Part shown: positions 24,193-33,423 of the stretch, in pieces
Numbering within the stretch: the first letter of the stretch is position 1
Layout: each line of letters begins with the position of its first letter
From: PKWO01 sp036384915
GTDB taxonomy: Bacteria > Pseudomonadota > Gammaproteobacteria > Burkholderiales > Burkholderiaceae_D
Direction of reading: 5' to 3'
Length of the DNA: 64,000 bases
NCBI GenBank assembly: GCA_036384915.1
Contig: DASVLJ010000026.1
Coordinates: 25,131 to 89,130 of the forward strand
Position numbers and translations under genes: made by a program
The notes under the pieces: generated by a model
The model's input: the letters and a program-made list of their open reading frames with translations, nothing else
Databases searched by the model: none
What the model was told of the DNA's origin: nothing

Positions 24193-26691
24193 TTACGCAG
24201 CGTGGCGCAGACGCCCCAACAGCGTATGCAGGCGCTTGGCTGCCGCCGCATCGGCCAGAGCCGGCAAACGGCACAGTTCCAGCAAAGCTTCCTGCCGGTT
24301 GCCCGAGGCCCCGTTCTTCAGCGTCGATTGCAGTACGGCCACCTGCATCTGCAAGCGTTCGCGCGACAGTTCCGGCGGGCTGTCCAGGCCGGCCACGATT
24401 TCGAAACGCAGCAGGTTTTGCAAAAGCGCGGCGCGGTTCTTTTCCAATTGCGCAGCGTAACCGGCATCCTTCTTTTGCAGCGCCGCCAAGCCCGCATCGA
24501 AACGCTTTCTCAAGATGCGCTCGGTCTCGCCCGATAGGGCCGGCACGGCTTGCCATTGCTCGGCCGTTACCGGCGCTTCATCCTTGCCCTCTGCCAACGC
24601 CTGCTCCACCGCTTGGCACAAGCGCATCTTTTCCTGCAAGGCGCCCTGCTCGGCTTGTGCCGCTTCGCGCTTGATCTGGTCGAGCCGCTTGTTGAGCGCG
24701 CCGACGGCTGCGGCGTAACGGGCTTCGATGCGCTGTTCCTGCGCGCGCGGCACGTGTCCGGCCTTGCCCCAGCGCTCGCGCGTTTCGCGCAACAGCTTGC
24801 CGATGGCGCCCGCGCCTTCCCCGGTCGCCGCCTCCAACGCGGCGCACAGTGCTTCCTTTTCGGCCAGATGCTGCTTGCGTTCGGCATCGGCGCCGGCGGC
24901 GTGCTCCTTGCGTGCGGCGAACAAGGCGTCGCAAGCGGCGCGGAATTGCTGCCACAGGGCCTGCTCCTGCTTGCGTTCGAGCGGCAAGGCCTTGGCGCGC
25001 TGCTGCCAGCGTTCCTGCAAGGCCTTGACCTTGTCCAGCGTGGCGCGCTCGGCCGGCACCAGCGCCTGCACTTCGGCGATCAGCGCCTGGCGCTGCGCCA
25101 CTTCCTGTTCCTGCTGCCCGGCGAGCGGCTTTTGCAGCGCCTTCATGGCCTGTTCGTATTCACGGTCGAGGCGCTTCTTTTCCTTGCGTTCGACCACGCC
25201 CAGGCGATGCCAGCTTTGCGCAGTGCGTGTGCAGAAAGCCGCAACGGCCTTCCAATCCGTGTCTGCCGCCTGCAAATCATGGTCTTGCGCGAATTGCCTG
25301 ACCTGGGCCAGCAAGGCTTCCGCCGCTTGCAGATTGGCCTGACGCTCTTCGCCGAGCTTCTTGAAGTGCGCTGCGGCCGGCGCATACGCCGTGGTGCAGG
25401 CCGCATCGAAGCGGTCCCACAGCTCCTTGCTCGAAGGGCCCGCCGACTGGTCGAGCGCCTTCCAGCGCTCGCGCAGGTCGCCGACTTTTTTCGCCAGCTC
25501 GGTGACCAGCAGGTTCTTGCCCGGCATCTCTTCGGCGGCTTTCAGCAATTCTTCGCGCGAGATATTGCCGCCCCATTTGGCCCAGCCTTGCAGCTTGCGC
25601 AGTTCGCCGCGCAAGCGCGTCAGGCGCGCCGCATCGCCGGAACTGATCGGCAGCTTGCGCGCCTCGTGTGCATGCGCCTGCTTTTCCAGATCGATAGCGG
25701 TGCGCACCACGCCTTCCTGCACGGCTTTTTCCAGCGCAGTCAGGATTTCACCGATGCTTTCGCGTGCGGCGCGTGCCTCCTGCTTGACGGTTTCCTGTGC
25801 TTCGGCGAGGCCGGCCAGCAAGGCATCGAAACGCTGCTGCAGCGCCTGGCCCTGGCCGTCCAGTGCAATCGCCGGTGCGGCGGCCCATTGCGCCTTGAGC
25901 GCCTCAGGCTTGAGATCGTGGCCCGCTTCCCATTGGCGCAACAAGGCTGCGCGCACCTCCAGCGCCTCCTTGGCCTGGTCCAGCGTGGCAACCACGGCCT
26001 TGCATTGCGCATGCAGGGCGGTGAAATCGGTCAGCAGGTGGCGCGGCAGGGCCGCGGCTTCTTCCTCGGCAAAAAATTCCGCCACTTCGCGTTCGGTGCG
26101 GTCGAGCAAGGCCGTCAGTTCCGCCGCCTCCATCGCACTGGCGCTATGCGCCAGCTCACGCAGATGCATGGTGCGCACCAGCACCTCGTGCTGCAGATCG
26201 GCCTGGCGCGCCAGGCGTGCGGCCAGCCTGGCGCGTACCGCGTCATAGGCGGCCTGCAATTCCTGCGGCGGGTTCTTGACCAGCGCCCAGGCATGATCGA
26301 GATCGACCACCTGGTTGGGCAGCAATTGCTGCTCGGCGGCGAGCTTCTCGGCGCGGGCGATGCATAGCTGCGCCTGCTCGCGCCCCTGCTGTTCGGCCAT
26401 CAGCGCATCGAGCTTGCCCTGGATCAGCTTGGCGACGCGCCGGTCGGCGTTGCGCATGGCCGGCAAGACGCGTTCCAGCACTTCCTTGGACTGCAGATGC
26501 TGTGCGGCAATCAGGCGCGCATCGGCGAACTGCGACTGCAGGATGAATTCCGCCGCCGCGCCTTCCTCGCCGGAAAGCGCGTTGGCCTGCTGCAGCGCCA
26601 GTTCCTTGTCGCGGGAAGGGGCGTCGGCAGGCTGCTCGTTTTGCATGGTGGCGGAGGAATCGGTATTTTTCTTGAACAAGGTATTAAGCAT
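24193..26691 (-). CDS. Large DUF349-domain coiled-coil protein
   Basis: The 832-residue cytosolic protein is dominated by Ala, Glu, Gln, Leu and Lys and is predicted almost wholly alpha-helical coiled coil. It carries several DUF349 repeats, recognisable by blocks such as LRERWKALDQSAGPSSKELWDRF and LQERWQQRAKALPLERKQEQALWQQF. The N-terminal segment (residues 40-110) resembles HEAT-like helices. DUF349 proteins are widespread in Proteobacteria without an established biochemical role. It starts at ATG 26691 and ends next to the 98-bp inverted repeat. Confidence 0.85.
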   Translation of the reverse strand: MLNTLFKKNTDSSATMQNEQPADAPSRDKELALQQANALSGEEGAAAEFILQSQFADARLIAAQHLQSKEVLERVLPAMRNADRRVAKLIQGKLDALMAEQQGREQAQLCIARAEKLAAEQQLLPNQVVDLDHAWALVKNPPQELQAAYDAVRARLAARLARQADLQHEVLVRTMHLRELAHSASAMEAAELTALLDRTEREVAEFFAEEEAAALPRHLLTDFTALHAQCKAVVATLDQAKEALEVRAALLRQWEAGHDLKPEALKAQWAAAPAIALDGQGQALQQRFDALLAGLAEAQETVKQEARAARESIGEILTALEKAVQEGVVRTAIDLEKQAHAHEARKLPISSGDAARLTRLRGELRKLQGWAKWGGNISREELLKAAEEMPGKNLLVTELAKKVGDLRERWKALDQSAGPSSKELWDRFDAACTTAYAPAAAHFKKLGEERQANLQAAEALLAQVRQFAQDHDLQAADTDWKAVAAFCTRTAQSWHRLGVVERKEKKRLDREYEQAMKALQKPLAGQQEQEVAQRQALIAEVQALVPAERATLDKVKALQERWQQRAKALPLERKQEQALWQQFRAACDALFAARKEHAAGADAERKQHLAEKEALCAALEAATGEGAGAIGKLLRETRERWGKAGHVPRAQEQRIEARYAAAVGALNKRLDQIKREAAQAEQGALQEKMRLCQAVEQALAEGKDEAPVTAEQWQAVPALSGETERILRKRFDAGLAALQKKDAGYAAQLEKNRAALLQNLLRFEIVAGLDSPPELSRERLQMQVAVLQSTLKNGASGNRQEALLELCRLPALADAAAAKRLHTLLGRLRHAA

Positions 26692-26771
26692 CAGACTATC
26701 TTGGCTAAAACAGCATCATAGCAAGTCCCGGGCGATTTGACCGCAGGCGGACTCGTGCGTTCGGGTTAAGT

Positions 26772-27614
26772 TCAGGGCAATGCGGCCTCTTCCAGTGCCA
26801 CTTCGGTTTCCATGCTGCGGCTGTGGCGGTGCGCTTCCAGCGCGGCCAGGCAATAATGCGTGAACCAGAGCCCGGAAAAGGTAAACACCAGCACGTACAG
26901 CCAGAGCGATATGCCGGCCAGTACCGGCCCCAGCACAGCCATGGCAATCGGGCTGCCCATCCACAGGGCCGACGGCGCCATGCCGAGCACGCCGGTCAGC
27001 GTGCCGATGAGAAGCAAGGGCCAGCGATGGCGCCGCATCAGCAAGGCGCGCTCTTCTACATCGGCATAGATGCCGAATACCTCCGACGCCACCACGCGGC
27101 AAGTCAGCCAGCCCCAAAGCAGCGGCTGCACGGCGAAGCCGACCACGGGCAGCGCGCACAAGGGCAGCGTGACCAGCCAGAACAGGATGAACAGGAAGAA
27201 GGAGCTGAGCGTGATCCACAGCAGGTTGATCGCATCGCCGCCCTGGCGCCGCTCCAGGTCCGCATGGTGGCGACGCCCCACGTGGCGCACTACCACCGGC
27301 GTCGCCAGAAAACTGACGAAGACCAGCGAGGTCGCCACCATCAGCGGCAACAGCAGCCACATGGCAATCAAAGGCACCACAAATACCTTCAAAGCGGCCA
27401 AGCCGAAAAACGCCAGCCATTTGGCGCTGACGGCATAGGCATTGTTTTCGACGAAGAAGCGCTGCAGCGCGTCATACAGGGGCTGCAGGGTTTGCCACAG
27501 CACCACGCTCCAGAACGCAAGAGCGACCAGGAAGGGCGCCAGCGTCATCAGCATCATGCGCGGATGAAATTGAGAGGCGAGCGCACGGCCGAAGGAAAAC
27601 ACCAGGGCCTTCAT
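26772..27614 (-). CDS. EI24/CysZ-family membrane protein
   Basis: The 280-residue protein has about six hydrophobic segments with the EI24 (CysZ-like) layout. It starts with SFGRALASQFHPRMMLMTLAPF and has a conserved-looking central GWLTCRVVASEVF. E. coli CysZ supports sulfate uptake, but non-orthologous EI24 members have unknown substrates. It is upstream of the DUF349 gene on the same strand, with an 80-base gap. An open frame antisense to it is a shadow. It may be cotranscribed with the DUF349 gene. Confidence 0.8.
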   Translation of the reverse strand: MKALVFSFGRALASQFHPRMMLMTLAPFLVALAFWSVVLWQTLQPLYDALQRFFVENNAYAVSAKWLAFFGLAALKVFVVPLIAMWLLLPLMVATSLVFVSFLATPVVVRHVGRRHHADLERRQGGDAINLLWITLSSFFLFILFWLVTLPLCALPVVGFAVQPLLWGWLTCRVVASEVFGIYADVEERALLMRRHRWPLLLIGTLTGVLGMAPSALWMGSPIAMAVLGPVLAGISLWLYVLVFTFSGLWFTHYCLAALEAHRHSRSMETEVALEEAALP

Positions 27615-28243
27615 TCGCTCTCCCCTGTGCGGCAGGATGGCATCTGCATACGGTGCATGGACGCGAAAATGAAAACCCGCATTCTACGCTCTCAGCCGGG
27701 GCTTGCGCGCCGCGCGGTTTTTAACGACGGCGGAGCGGGCGCCGCCCGTTTCCATGACAAGACCCAACCAAAACCAGACCAAATCGCCCCATATCGCTTG
27801 AATACCACAAGGGCATCTGATAAAAGTGGACTTGCGTATGTAGCATACCACTTACCGAACCAGCCGAGCGCAGGCCGAATCATTTCCGCGCCGCAGAATT
27901 TCTCTCATGGCGATGCGATTCCGCTCACCATCTTCCTAAGAGAAATCGCAATTTTATGCATCTCGCGTTGCGCCAATTGCGGCGGCCTGCTGCGTCATGC
28001 ACAAACCCAACCGCCTTCAAGTGGTATTGAATTCAAGACGAATTGATAAAACCACTTGACGCCATATTGCCCGAAATCCATTCTGCATCCCGGCAGTAGC
28101 AAAAACTGCACAAATAGATAAAAAGCAAGCTTGGAGACGGATAGGCCAAAAAAGGGATCGAGAGGCGCATGCTCTCGTTTGCAATGCTTCCCTTCTGCCT
28201 GCCCTGCTCCAACAACGATTCAATACTTCGAGGAGAGGCAAAA
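27615..28243. other. 629-base intergenic region upstream of the chitinase
   Basis: No credible gene is seen on either strand. The region contains an octamer pattern: AATACCAC at 27801-27808, CATACCAC at 27844-27851, and the inverse GTGGTATT at 28021-28028. There is also an 8-bp inverted repeat, CAAGTGGT (28018-28025) with ACCACTTG (28051-28058). These could be operator half-sites for the divergently placed chitinase or the EI24 gene. A Shine-Dalgarno-like GAGGAGAGG lies just before the chitinase ATG. Confidence 0.5.
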
Positions 28244-29845
28244 ATGAAGACCAAGATTGCAAGCACCCTGGTGTTCGGTATGGTCGGCGGCATGCTCGCC
28301 GGTTGCGGCGGCGGTTCATCCGATTCGCTTGATGCGCAGCAAAAGGTGATGACGAGGAGTGTCAAGGCCACCTTGCCCGCCTGCAACACTGCCTGGGTTT
28401 CCTCCACCGCTTACACCGGCGGCGCCAAGGTCAGCTACAACAGCGTGAACTACACGGCCAACTGGTGGACCCAGGGCAACAACCCGTCGACCAACAATGG
28501 CGCATCGGGCAGCGGCCAGCCCTGGACTTCGAACGGCGCATGCAGCAGCGGCACGCCAACGCCGACGCCTACCCCCACGCCGACTCCGACGCCCACCCCC
28601 ACACCTACCCCTACCCCGACGCCTACTCCCACGCCCACGCCGACCCCAGGCTGCGCCGCTTATGTCGCCGGTACGCAATACACCCAAGGCCAGGTCGTCA
28701 CCAACGCCGGCGGCTACTATCAATGCACGGTGGCCGGATGGTGTTCTTCTACCGCCGCCTCCTACTATGCTCCCGGCACCGGTTCAGCCTGGACCCAGGC
28801 CTGGACGCAAGTGACCGCGTCGGCCTGCAGCGGCACGCCGACGCCGACGCCGACGCCAACTCCAACTCCAACTCCAACTCCAACTCCAACTCCGACTCCG
28901 ACACCGACACCGACACCGACGCCGACGCCGACTCCGGCCCCGAGCTTCGTATTCAGCCCGTACAAGGACATCACGGTATCGGCCAACTGGAACACCGACG
29001 GCATGCAAAGCGCAGCCGGCGGCACGACCCAGCCGATCACCTCGGCCATGCCTTCACATAACAAGGTGCTGAGCTGGGCCTTCGCCACCGGCGCCTGCGG
29101 CAGCGAAAACTGGGGCGGCATGACGGCTTCGACCTTCGCTTCGGCCAACGTCCAACCCTTCGTTACGGCCGGCAAGCAATACATCATCTCCACCGGCGGC
29201 GCAGCAGGCTCGTTCACCTGCACGTCCGATTCAGGCTTCCAGACCTTCATCAACCGCTACAACTCATCGAGCATGATCGGTGTCGACTTCGACATCGAAG
29301 CCGGGCAAAGCCAGTCCGATATCGACAACCTGGTGGCGCGCGTGAAGGCGGCGCAAAGCGTTTATCCGAACATGCGCTTTTCGTTCACCATCGCCACGCT
29401 GGCAAGCTCGAAGAGCGGCACTTCCGTCGCCACCGACATGGGCGCATCCTCTCCCAATCCGCTCGGCTCGATGGGGATCATGGTGATGAACTCGATCATC
29501 AACGCCGGACTGAAGAACTACTACGTCAACCTGATGACAATGGACTACGGCGGCGCTTCGGCAGCCAACTGCGTGCTCTCGGGCGGCGCCTGCGAAATGG
29601 GCCAATCGGCGATTCAGGCGGCCATGGATTTCCATGGCTACTACAAGATTCCGTACAGCCAGATCGAGCTGACCCCGATGAGCGGCGCCAACGATACCGG
29701 CGGCGAAACCTTCACTATCGCCGACACCGACACCTTGTCGGCCTGGTCCAAGGCCAACGGCATCGCCGGCCTGCACTTCTGGTCCTTCGACCGCGACACC
29801 GGCCTGTCCTTCACCGACGAGTTCATCAAGGACCTGGGGCTGTAA
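28244..29845 (+). CDS. Predicted lipoprotein chitinase (GH18 with two chitin-binding modules)
   Basis: The 533-residue protein starts at ATG 28244 after GAGGAGAGG. Its lipoprotein signal peptide has lipobox LAGC, so the enzyme is likely anchored in the outer membrane. Modules in order: a CBM5/12-like domain (residues about 48-100, CNTAWVSSTAYTGGAKVSY), a Pro-Thr linker (104-136), a second CBM5/12-like domain (about 137-196), a second Pro-Thr linker (198-233), and a GH18 catalytic barrel (235-533). The DxDxE motif D348-F-D350-I-E352 contains the catalytic Glu. A terminator follows at 29877. Chitin hydrolysis is inferred from the motif and modules; the enzyme could also act on related beta-1,4 GlcNAc polymers. 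Confidence 0.9.
   Translation: MKTKIASTLVFGMVGGMLAGCGGGSSDSLDAQQKVMTRSVKATLPACNTAWVSSTAYTGGAKVSYNSVNYTANWWTQGNNPSTNNGASGSGQPWTSNGACSSGTPTPTPTPTPTPTPTPTPTPTPTPTPTPTPTPGCAAYVAGTQYTQGQVVTNAGGYYQCTVAGWCSSTAASYYAPGTGSAWTQAWTQVTASACSGTPTPTPTPTPTPTPTPTPTPTPTPTPTPTPTPTPAPSFVFSPYKDITVSANWNTDGMQSAAGGTTQPITSAMPSHNKVLSWAFATGACGSENWGGMTASTFASANVQPFVTAGKQYIISTGGAAGSFTCTSDSGFQTFINRYNSSSMIGVDFDIEAGQSQSDIDNLVARVKAAQSVYPNMRFSFTIATLASSKSGTSVATDMGASSPNPLGSMGIMVMNSIINAGLKNYYVNLMTMDYGGASAANCVLSGGACEMGQSAIQAAMDFHGYYKIPYSQIELTPMSGANDTGGETFTIADTDTLSAWSKANGIAGLHFWSFDRDTGLSFTDEFIKDLGL
28553..28648 (+). repeat. In-gene Pro-Thr hexamer repeat, linker 1
   Basis: About 32 codons alternate Thr and Pro between the two chitin-binding modules. 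The DNA is a degenerate 6-bp repeat (ACNCCN). Length changes by whole hexamers would stay in frame, so slippage would vary linker length without breaking the gene. Confidence 0.85.
28835..28939 (+). repeat. In-gene Pro-Thr hexamer repeat, linker 2
   Basis: A second run of alternating Thr-Pro codons precedes the GH18 domain. Its middle part uses nearly identical hexamers, more uniform than linker 1, which suggests recent expansion or homogenisation. Confidence 0.85.
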
Positions 29846-29876
29846 AAGACTTTTTCGTGTGTTCCTGAAACAACTT

Positions 29877-29902
29877 GCCGGCCTTCGGGCCGGCTTTTTT
29901 TC
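29877..29902 (+). terminator. Intrinsic terminator after the chitinase gene
   Basis: The stem GCCGGCC (29877-29883) pairs with GGCCGGC (29888-29894) around a TTCG tetraloop, followed by an eight-T run. It lies about 30 bases after the stop codon. Confidence 0.92.
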
Positions 29903-29968
29903 GCCCTCGAGAAATGTAACCCGCGGAACACGGCCAAACGGCTTTCAAACAGCCGCAGCCGTCCGAGC

Positions 29969-30727
29969 TCAGCGCGAGTAACCGAAACGCGCGTAGATGC
30001 GCTCGATCTCGCCGCGCCGGTTCATCTCGCCGAGCAGGCGGTTCAGGCGTTCTACAAGCTCGGGCGAGGTGCCGGGGTGGCAGGCAAGGTACATTTCGGT
30101 GCGGTTGAACACCAGTACCGGTTCGATGCCCGGTATGTTCTGCCGCTTCAGCCGGTATTGCCCGATCAGCTTTCCTGTTGCCCAATAATCGATGTGGCCG
30201 GCGAGAAGTTTGTTCGGATTCAAATCGTCGTTTTGCGCAATATCGACCCGATAGCCGCGCGTCTGCAAATAAGCCACAATTGCGTCGCCGGCGTAGCTGC
30301 CTATACTGGCATTCTTGACTTCGGCGATATCCTTGGGTGTTTTACCGCCGCTCTTGGCAAACAAGGCCCAATCGTTGGCGACGAGGGGACCGATCCATCG
30401 ATAGTTCGGCTCGCGCTCAGGCGTGCGCGACATGGAAAATACGCAAGTGCCGGGCACGGTATGCGCCTGAATAACGGCGCGCTGCCAAGGCACGAGGGCG
30501 ATGCTATAACCTATCTGCGCCTCCTTCATCAAGACCTTGACAATATCGCTGGAGACGCCCGTAGCCCCGCCATTCCCATCACTCATGTTGAACGGCGGAT
30601 ATTCCTCGGTCAACAGCGTCAAATGCTCGGCGGCTGCCGCCAGACATGGCAGCCACAACGCGGCAAGCAAGGCCAATCGCCTGCTGCGTTCCACGATGTT
30701 GCCGACAGTTTCGGCCAAAGCAAGCAT
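29969..30727 (-). CDS. Periplasmic substrate-binding protein (SBP_bac_3-like)
   Basis: The 252-residue protein has a signal peptide ending LAAAAEH, then the family-3 amino-acid binding fold: LTEEYPPFNM near residue 40, a ligand-pocket-like VFSMSRTPEREPNYRW, and a C-terminal helix. No permease or ATPase gene is adjacent, so it is an orphan binding protein or the sensor part of a system elsewhere. Family members of this subtype are often not true ABC partners. The ligand is unknown. It is convergent with the chitinase terminator. Confidence 0.85.
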   Translation of the reverse strand: MLALAETVGNIVERSRRLALLAALWLPCLAAAAEHLTLLTEEYPPFNMSDGNGGATGVSSDIVKVLMKEAQIGYSIALVPWQRAVIQAHTVPGTCVFSMSRTPEREPNYRWIGPLVANDWALFAKSGGKTPKDIAEVKNASIGSYAGDAIVAYLQTRGYRVDIAQNDDLNPNKLLAGHIDYWATGKLIGQYRLKRQNIPGIEPVLVFNRTEMYLACHPGTSPELVERLNRLLGEMNRRGEIERIYARFGYSR

Positions 30728-30953
30728 AGGTCGTCGAAATTCGAACTTGGAGGAGCCAAGTGGTTGTAAGCGGTTACACCGTCCCAGTATAGCGCGGCCG
30801 CTTTGGCCGGCACAATTCGCCCCGCATCCGGTAACTTTGGATTTCTGTCGCGCATCGAATTCATTTCGAACATACTCCGATTGCGCAAGTTCCTAACGTG
30901 GATAACCCGACCTGCTACAATCAGCCCATTTCAACGCAACACAAGGAACCACG

Positions 30954-31310
30954 ATGTCCATCACTACCACCGCCTCGGGCCTGCAATACGAAGAATTGAC
31001 CGAAGGCAGCGGCGCCGAAGCCAAGGCCGGCAACCACGTCACCGTGCATTACACCGGCTGGCTGCAACAGCCCGACGGCAGCGCAGGCGCCAAGTTCGAT
31101 TCGAGCAAGGACCGCAACGAGCCCTTCGACTTCCCGCTCGGCGCCGGCCACGTGATCCGCGGCTGGGATGAGGGCGTGCAAGGCATGAAGATCGGCGGCG
31201 TGCGCAAGCTGATCATCCCGGCCAGCCTTGGCTATGGCGCGCGCGGCGCGGGCGGCGTGATTCCGCCCAATGCCACGCTGATCTTCGAAGTGGAATTGCT
31301 GGGGGTGTGA
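30954..31310 (+). CDS. FKBP-type peptidyl-prolyl isomerase (cytosolic)
   Basis: The 118-residue single-domain FKBP catalyses cis-trans isomerisation of Xaa-Pro bonds. It shows VTVHYTGWL, FDFPLGAGHVIRGWDEGVQGM and GYGARGAGGVIPPNATLIFEVEL, with all typical active-site aromatics. There is no signal peptide, so it is cytosolic. Its stop shares a base with the next ATG at 31310 (TGATG), so the two FKBP genes are translationally coupled. They probably arose by tandem duplication. Confidence 0.95.
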   Translation: MSITTTASGLQYEELTEGSGAEAKAGNHVTVHYTGWLQQPDGSAGAKFDSSKDRNEPFDFPLGAGHVIRGWDEGVQGMKIGGVRKLIIPASLGYGARGAGGVIPPNATLIFEVELLGV

Positions 31311-31786
31311 TGAAACCCATTCGCGCAACACCGAGTCTTGTCCTGCTTATGGTCTTGCTGGCCGGCGCTGCGGTGCGTGCCGAAGAGCCGGCCGCCCCGG
31401 CACCGCAGGCCACTGCTGCGCCGGACCCGTTCGACACGGTCAAAATGCCGGGCGGCGTGGAATACCGGGAGCTCGCGGTCGGCACGGGCGCCTCGGCTTA
31501 TCCGGGCAATACGGTGTATGTGCAATACACCGGCTGGCTGCAAAACCCCGACGGCAGCCGCGGCACGAAGTTCGATTCGAGCCGCGACTCGGGCGTGCCG
31601 ATGACGTTCATGCTCGGCGACGGCAAGGTGATACGCGGCTGGGAAATGGGTTTGCAAGGGATGAAGGTCGGCGGCAAACGGCGCCTGTTCATTCCCTCGG
31701 CCCTGGGCTACGGTACCAAGGGCACATCTTCGATCCCGCCCAACTCCAATTTGATCTTCGACGTGGAACTGGTGGGCGTGCAGTAA
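31310..31786 (+). CDS. FKBP-type peptidyl-prolyl isomerase (exported)
   Basis: The 158-residue protein begins at ATG 31310, overlapping the preceding stop by one base; a GTG immediately before it is less likely. A signal peptide (residues 1-24, ending VRA) is followed by a Pro/Ala-rich stretch and one FKBP domain with VQYTGWL, FMLGDGKVIRGWEMGLQGM and GYGTKGTSSIPPNSNLIFDVEL. It is expected in the periplasm as a folding helper. It is paired with a cytosolic paralogue at 30954. Confidence 0.93.
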   Translation: MKPIRATPSLVLLMVLLAGAAVRAEEPAAPAPQATAAPDPFDTVKMPGGVEYRELAVGTGASAYPGNTVYVQYTGWLQNPDGSRGTKFDSSRDSGVPMTFMLGDGKVIRGWEMGLQGMKVGGKRRLFIPSALGYGTKGTSSIPPNSNLIFDVELVGVQ

Positions 31787-31799
31787 GCACGGCGCCGGC

Positions 31800-33263
31800 T
31801 TATGCCGGCGGCCACTCGCTCATCAAGGCCAGATACACCAGCTTGTCGAATTCCGGGGCAAAGCGTTCGATGATCTGCTCAGGATCGTCGGCGATCGCCG
31901 CATCGACCACGATGCCGAACTGTACGCCGCCGTTGTAGGACAAGATCGATACTCCCACGCCGATATCGCCCGACTGCGGCACCCAGAACATGATCTGATC
32001 GAGCCGGCTGCCGGCCAAATAAAGGGGGGCCTGCGGACCGGGCACATTGCTCATCACGGCCGTGGCCTTGCGCGCAAAATAATTCTGGATTTCATTTTGC
32101 ACTTGCTTGGGCGTCGCACCCAGAACGCCGAGCACCGCCATCGCGACCAGCGCCTGGTAGCCCCCCTTCAACTCGTCCATGCGCGCGTGCACTTCGGCCA
32201 GGCGAGCGAGCGGATTTTCGATGCCGACCGGCAGCACCAGCGGCACGAGGCCGAAGGCATTGCCGAGCTTTTCGCGGCGCGAGGATTTACGCAAATTCAC
32301 CGGCACCATGGCGCGCAGCTCGGTATCCGCCGGCACCTTATCGCCCTTCTCGCGCAGGTAAGCGCCGATCGCGCCGGCCACGGACGACATCAGCACGTCG
32401 TTGATCGAGGCGCCGAATACCTTGCCCACGGCCTTGATCTCGGCCAAGGGCAGCGGTTCGCTCCAGGCCACCCGCTTGGCACCCTGGGGCACGCCTTTCA
32501 GGCGCGTGCGCGAATCCTCGCTCATGGCAACCAGTTTGACGGCATCTTGTGTCAGCTTGCCGCCGACCTGGGCCATTTCGGCGAAGCGCGCGATCATGCG
32601 GTTCGATTCCGCCATGGCCCAGAGATACTTGGTCATCATGGAGGTCGAGAGGTTGATCGCCTGTATCGTGGTGCGCGTGACCGGTTGCAGCAATTCGTTC
32701 CAGGGATTGTCTTCGTCCGCTATCGGTGCCGCTTCCTCCGATTCATCGTCTTCCTCGTCCGGCGCATCGCGTACGGCATCGAACATGGAAAGCAGCACAC
32801 CGACCAGGGCAATGCCGTCGGCGATGCAATGATGGATGCGGATGATCACGGCCTGGCGCACGCCGCCGTCTTCGCCCACGCAGTTGTCGACGACGTGCAT
32901 CTGCCATAGCGGCTTGTCCGGGGCGAGCATGGTTGCGGAGAGCTCGCCGACCATGGCTTCCAACGCCGGTTTGTTGCTTCCGTCCTTCTTCGCTGTCAGA
33001 CGCGTTTGTACAATATGGTGTTCCAGGTCGACGTCCTGCTCTTCCCACCATGCGCCGGCAAGGTCTTGCACCACCTTGCTGCGGAAACGGCCATAGGTGA
33101 GAAAGCGGCGCTTCATGGTGCGCTTGAAGCGCGCCATGTCGAGCGGACGGTCGAACATCAGCACGCTGACGATCATCATCAGATTGCCGCCCGAATCCAT
33201 GCGCAACCAGGCGGTATCGACCGTGGACATTCTTTCGCGCTGCAACAGCTTGGGGGACAGCAT
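31800..33263 (-). CDS. Wax ester synthase / diacylglycerol acyltransferase (WS/DGAT)
   Basis: The 487-residue enzyme starts at ATG 33263 (MLSPKLLQRERMS). It carries the family active-site motif H144-H-C-I-A-D-G150, the N-terminal PLWQMHVVD and NDVLMSSVAGAIG motifs, and VPVNLR. WS/DGAT proteins esterify acyl-CoA to fatty alcohols or diacylglycerol, forming wax esters or triacylglycerol. No signal peptide is present. The divergent neighbour, 160 bases away, encodes an acyl-CoA-binding protein that would present its substrate. The role in storage is inferred. Confidence 0.9.
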   Translation of the reverse strand: MLSPKLLQRERMSTVDTAWLRMDSGGNLMMIVSVLMFDRPLDMARFKRTMKRRFLTYGRFRSKVVQDLAGAWWEEQDVDLEHHIVQTRLTAKKDGSNKPALEAMVGELSATMLAPDKPLWQMHVVDNCVGEDGGVRQAVIIRIHHCIADGIALVGVLLSMFDAVRDAPDEEDDESEEAAPIADEDNPWNELLQPVTRTTIQAINLSTSMMTKYLWAMAESNRMIARFAEMAQVGGKLTQDAVKLVAMSEDSRTRLKGVPQGAKRVAWSEPLPLAEIKAVGKVFGASINDVLMSSVAGAIGAYLREKGDKVPADTELRAMVPVNLRKSSRREKLGNAFGLVPLVLPVGIENPLARLAEVHARMDELKGGYQALVAMAVLGVLGATPKQVQNEIQNYFARKATAVMSNVPGPQAPLYLAGSRLDQIMFWVPQSGDIGVGVSILSYNGGVQFGIVVDAAIADDPEQIIERFAPEFDKLVYLALMSEWPPA

Positions 33264-33423
33264 GCTTGCTCCTCTATTTTTTCGAAGCCGAATTCGAAGC
33301 CGGGAATTATCGGCCAAGACCGACACCTGAATGATTCGACAACTTATTCTAAATGATCGCTTTCAATGCCAATTCAGATTGTGCTATGTTTGGCAACGTC
33401 CAACCTCACCCATGGAGACCACC

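Noticed and set aside
24550..26367. A 605-codon plus-strand frame opposite the DUF349 gene
   Set aside because: Antisense shadow of a strongly helical, Ala/Gln-rich coding sequence; no family pattern.
28553..28939. Possible CRISPR-like or minisatellite array
   Set aside because: The repeats are 6-bp units in frame with a Pro-Thr linker inside the chitinase gene, with no spacers of uniform length.
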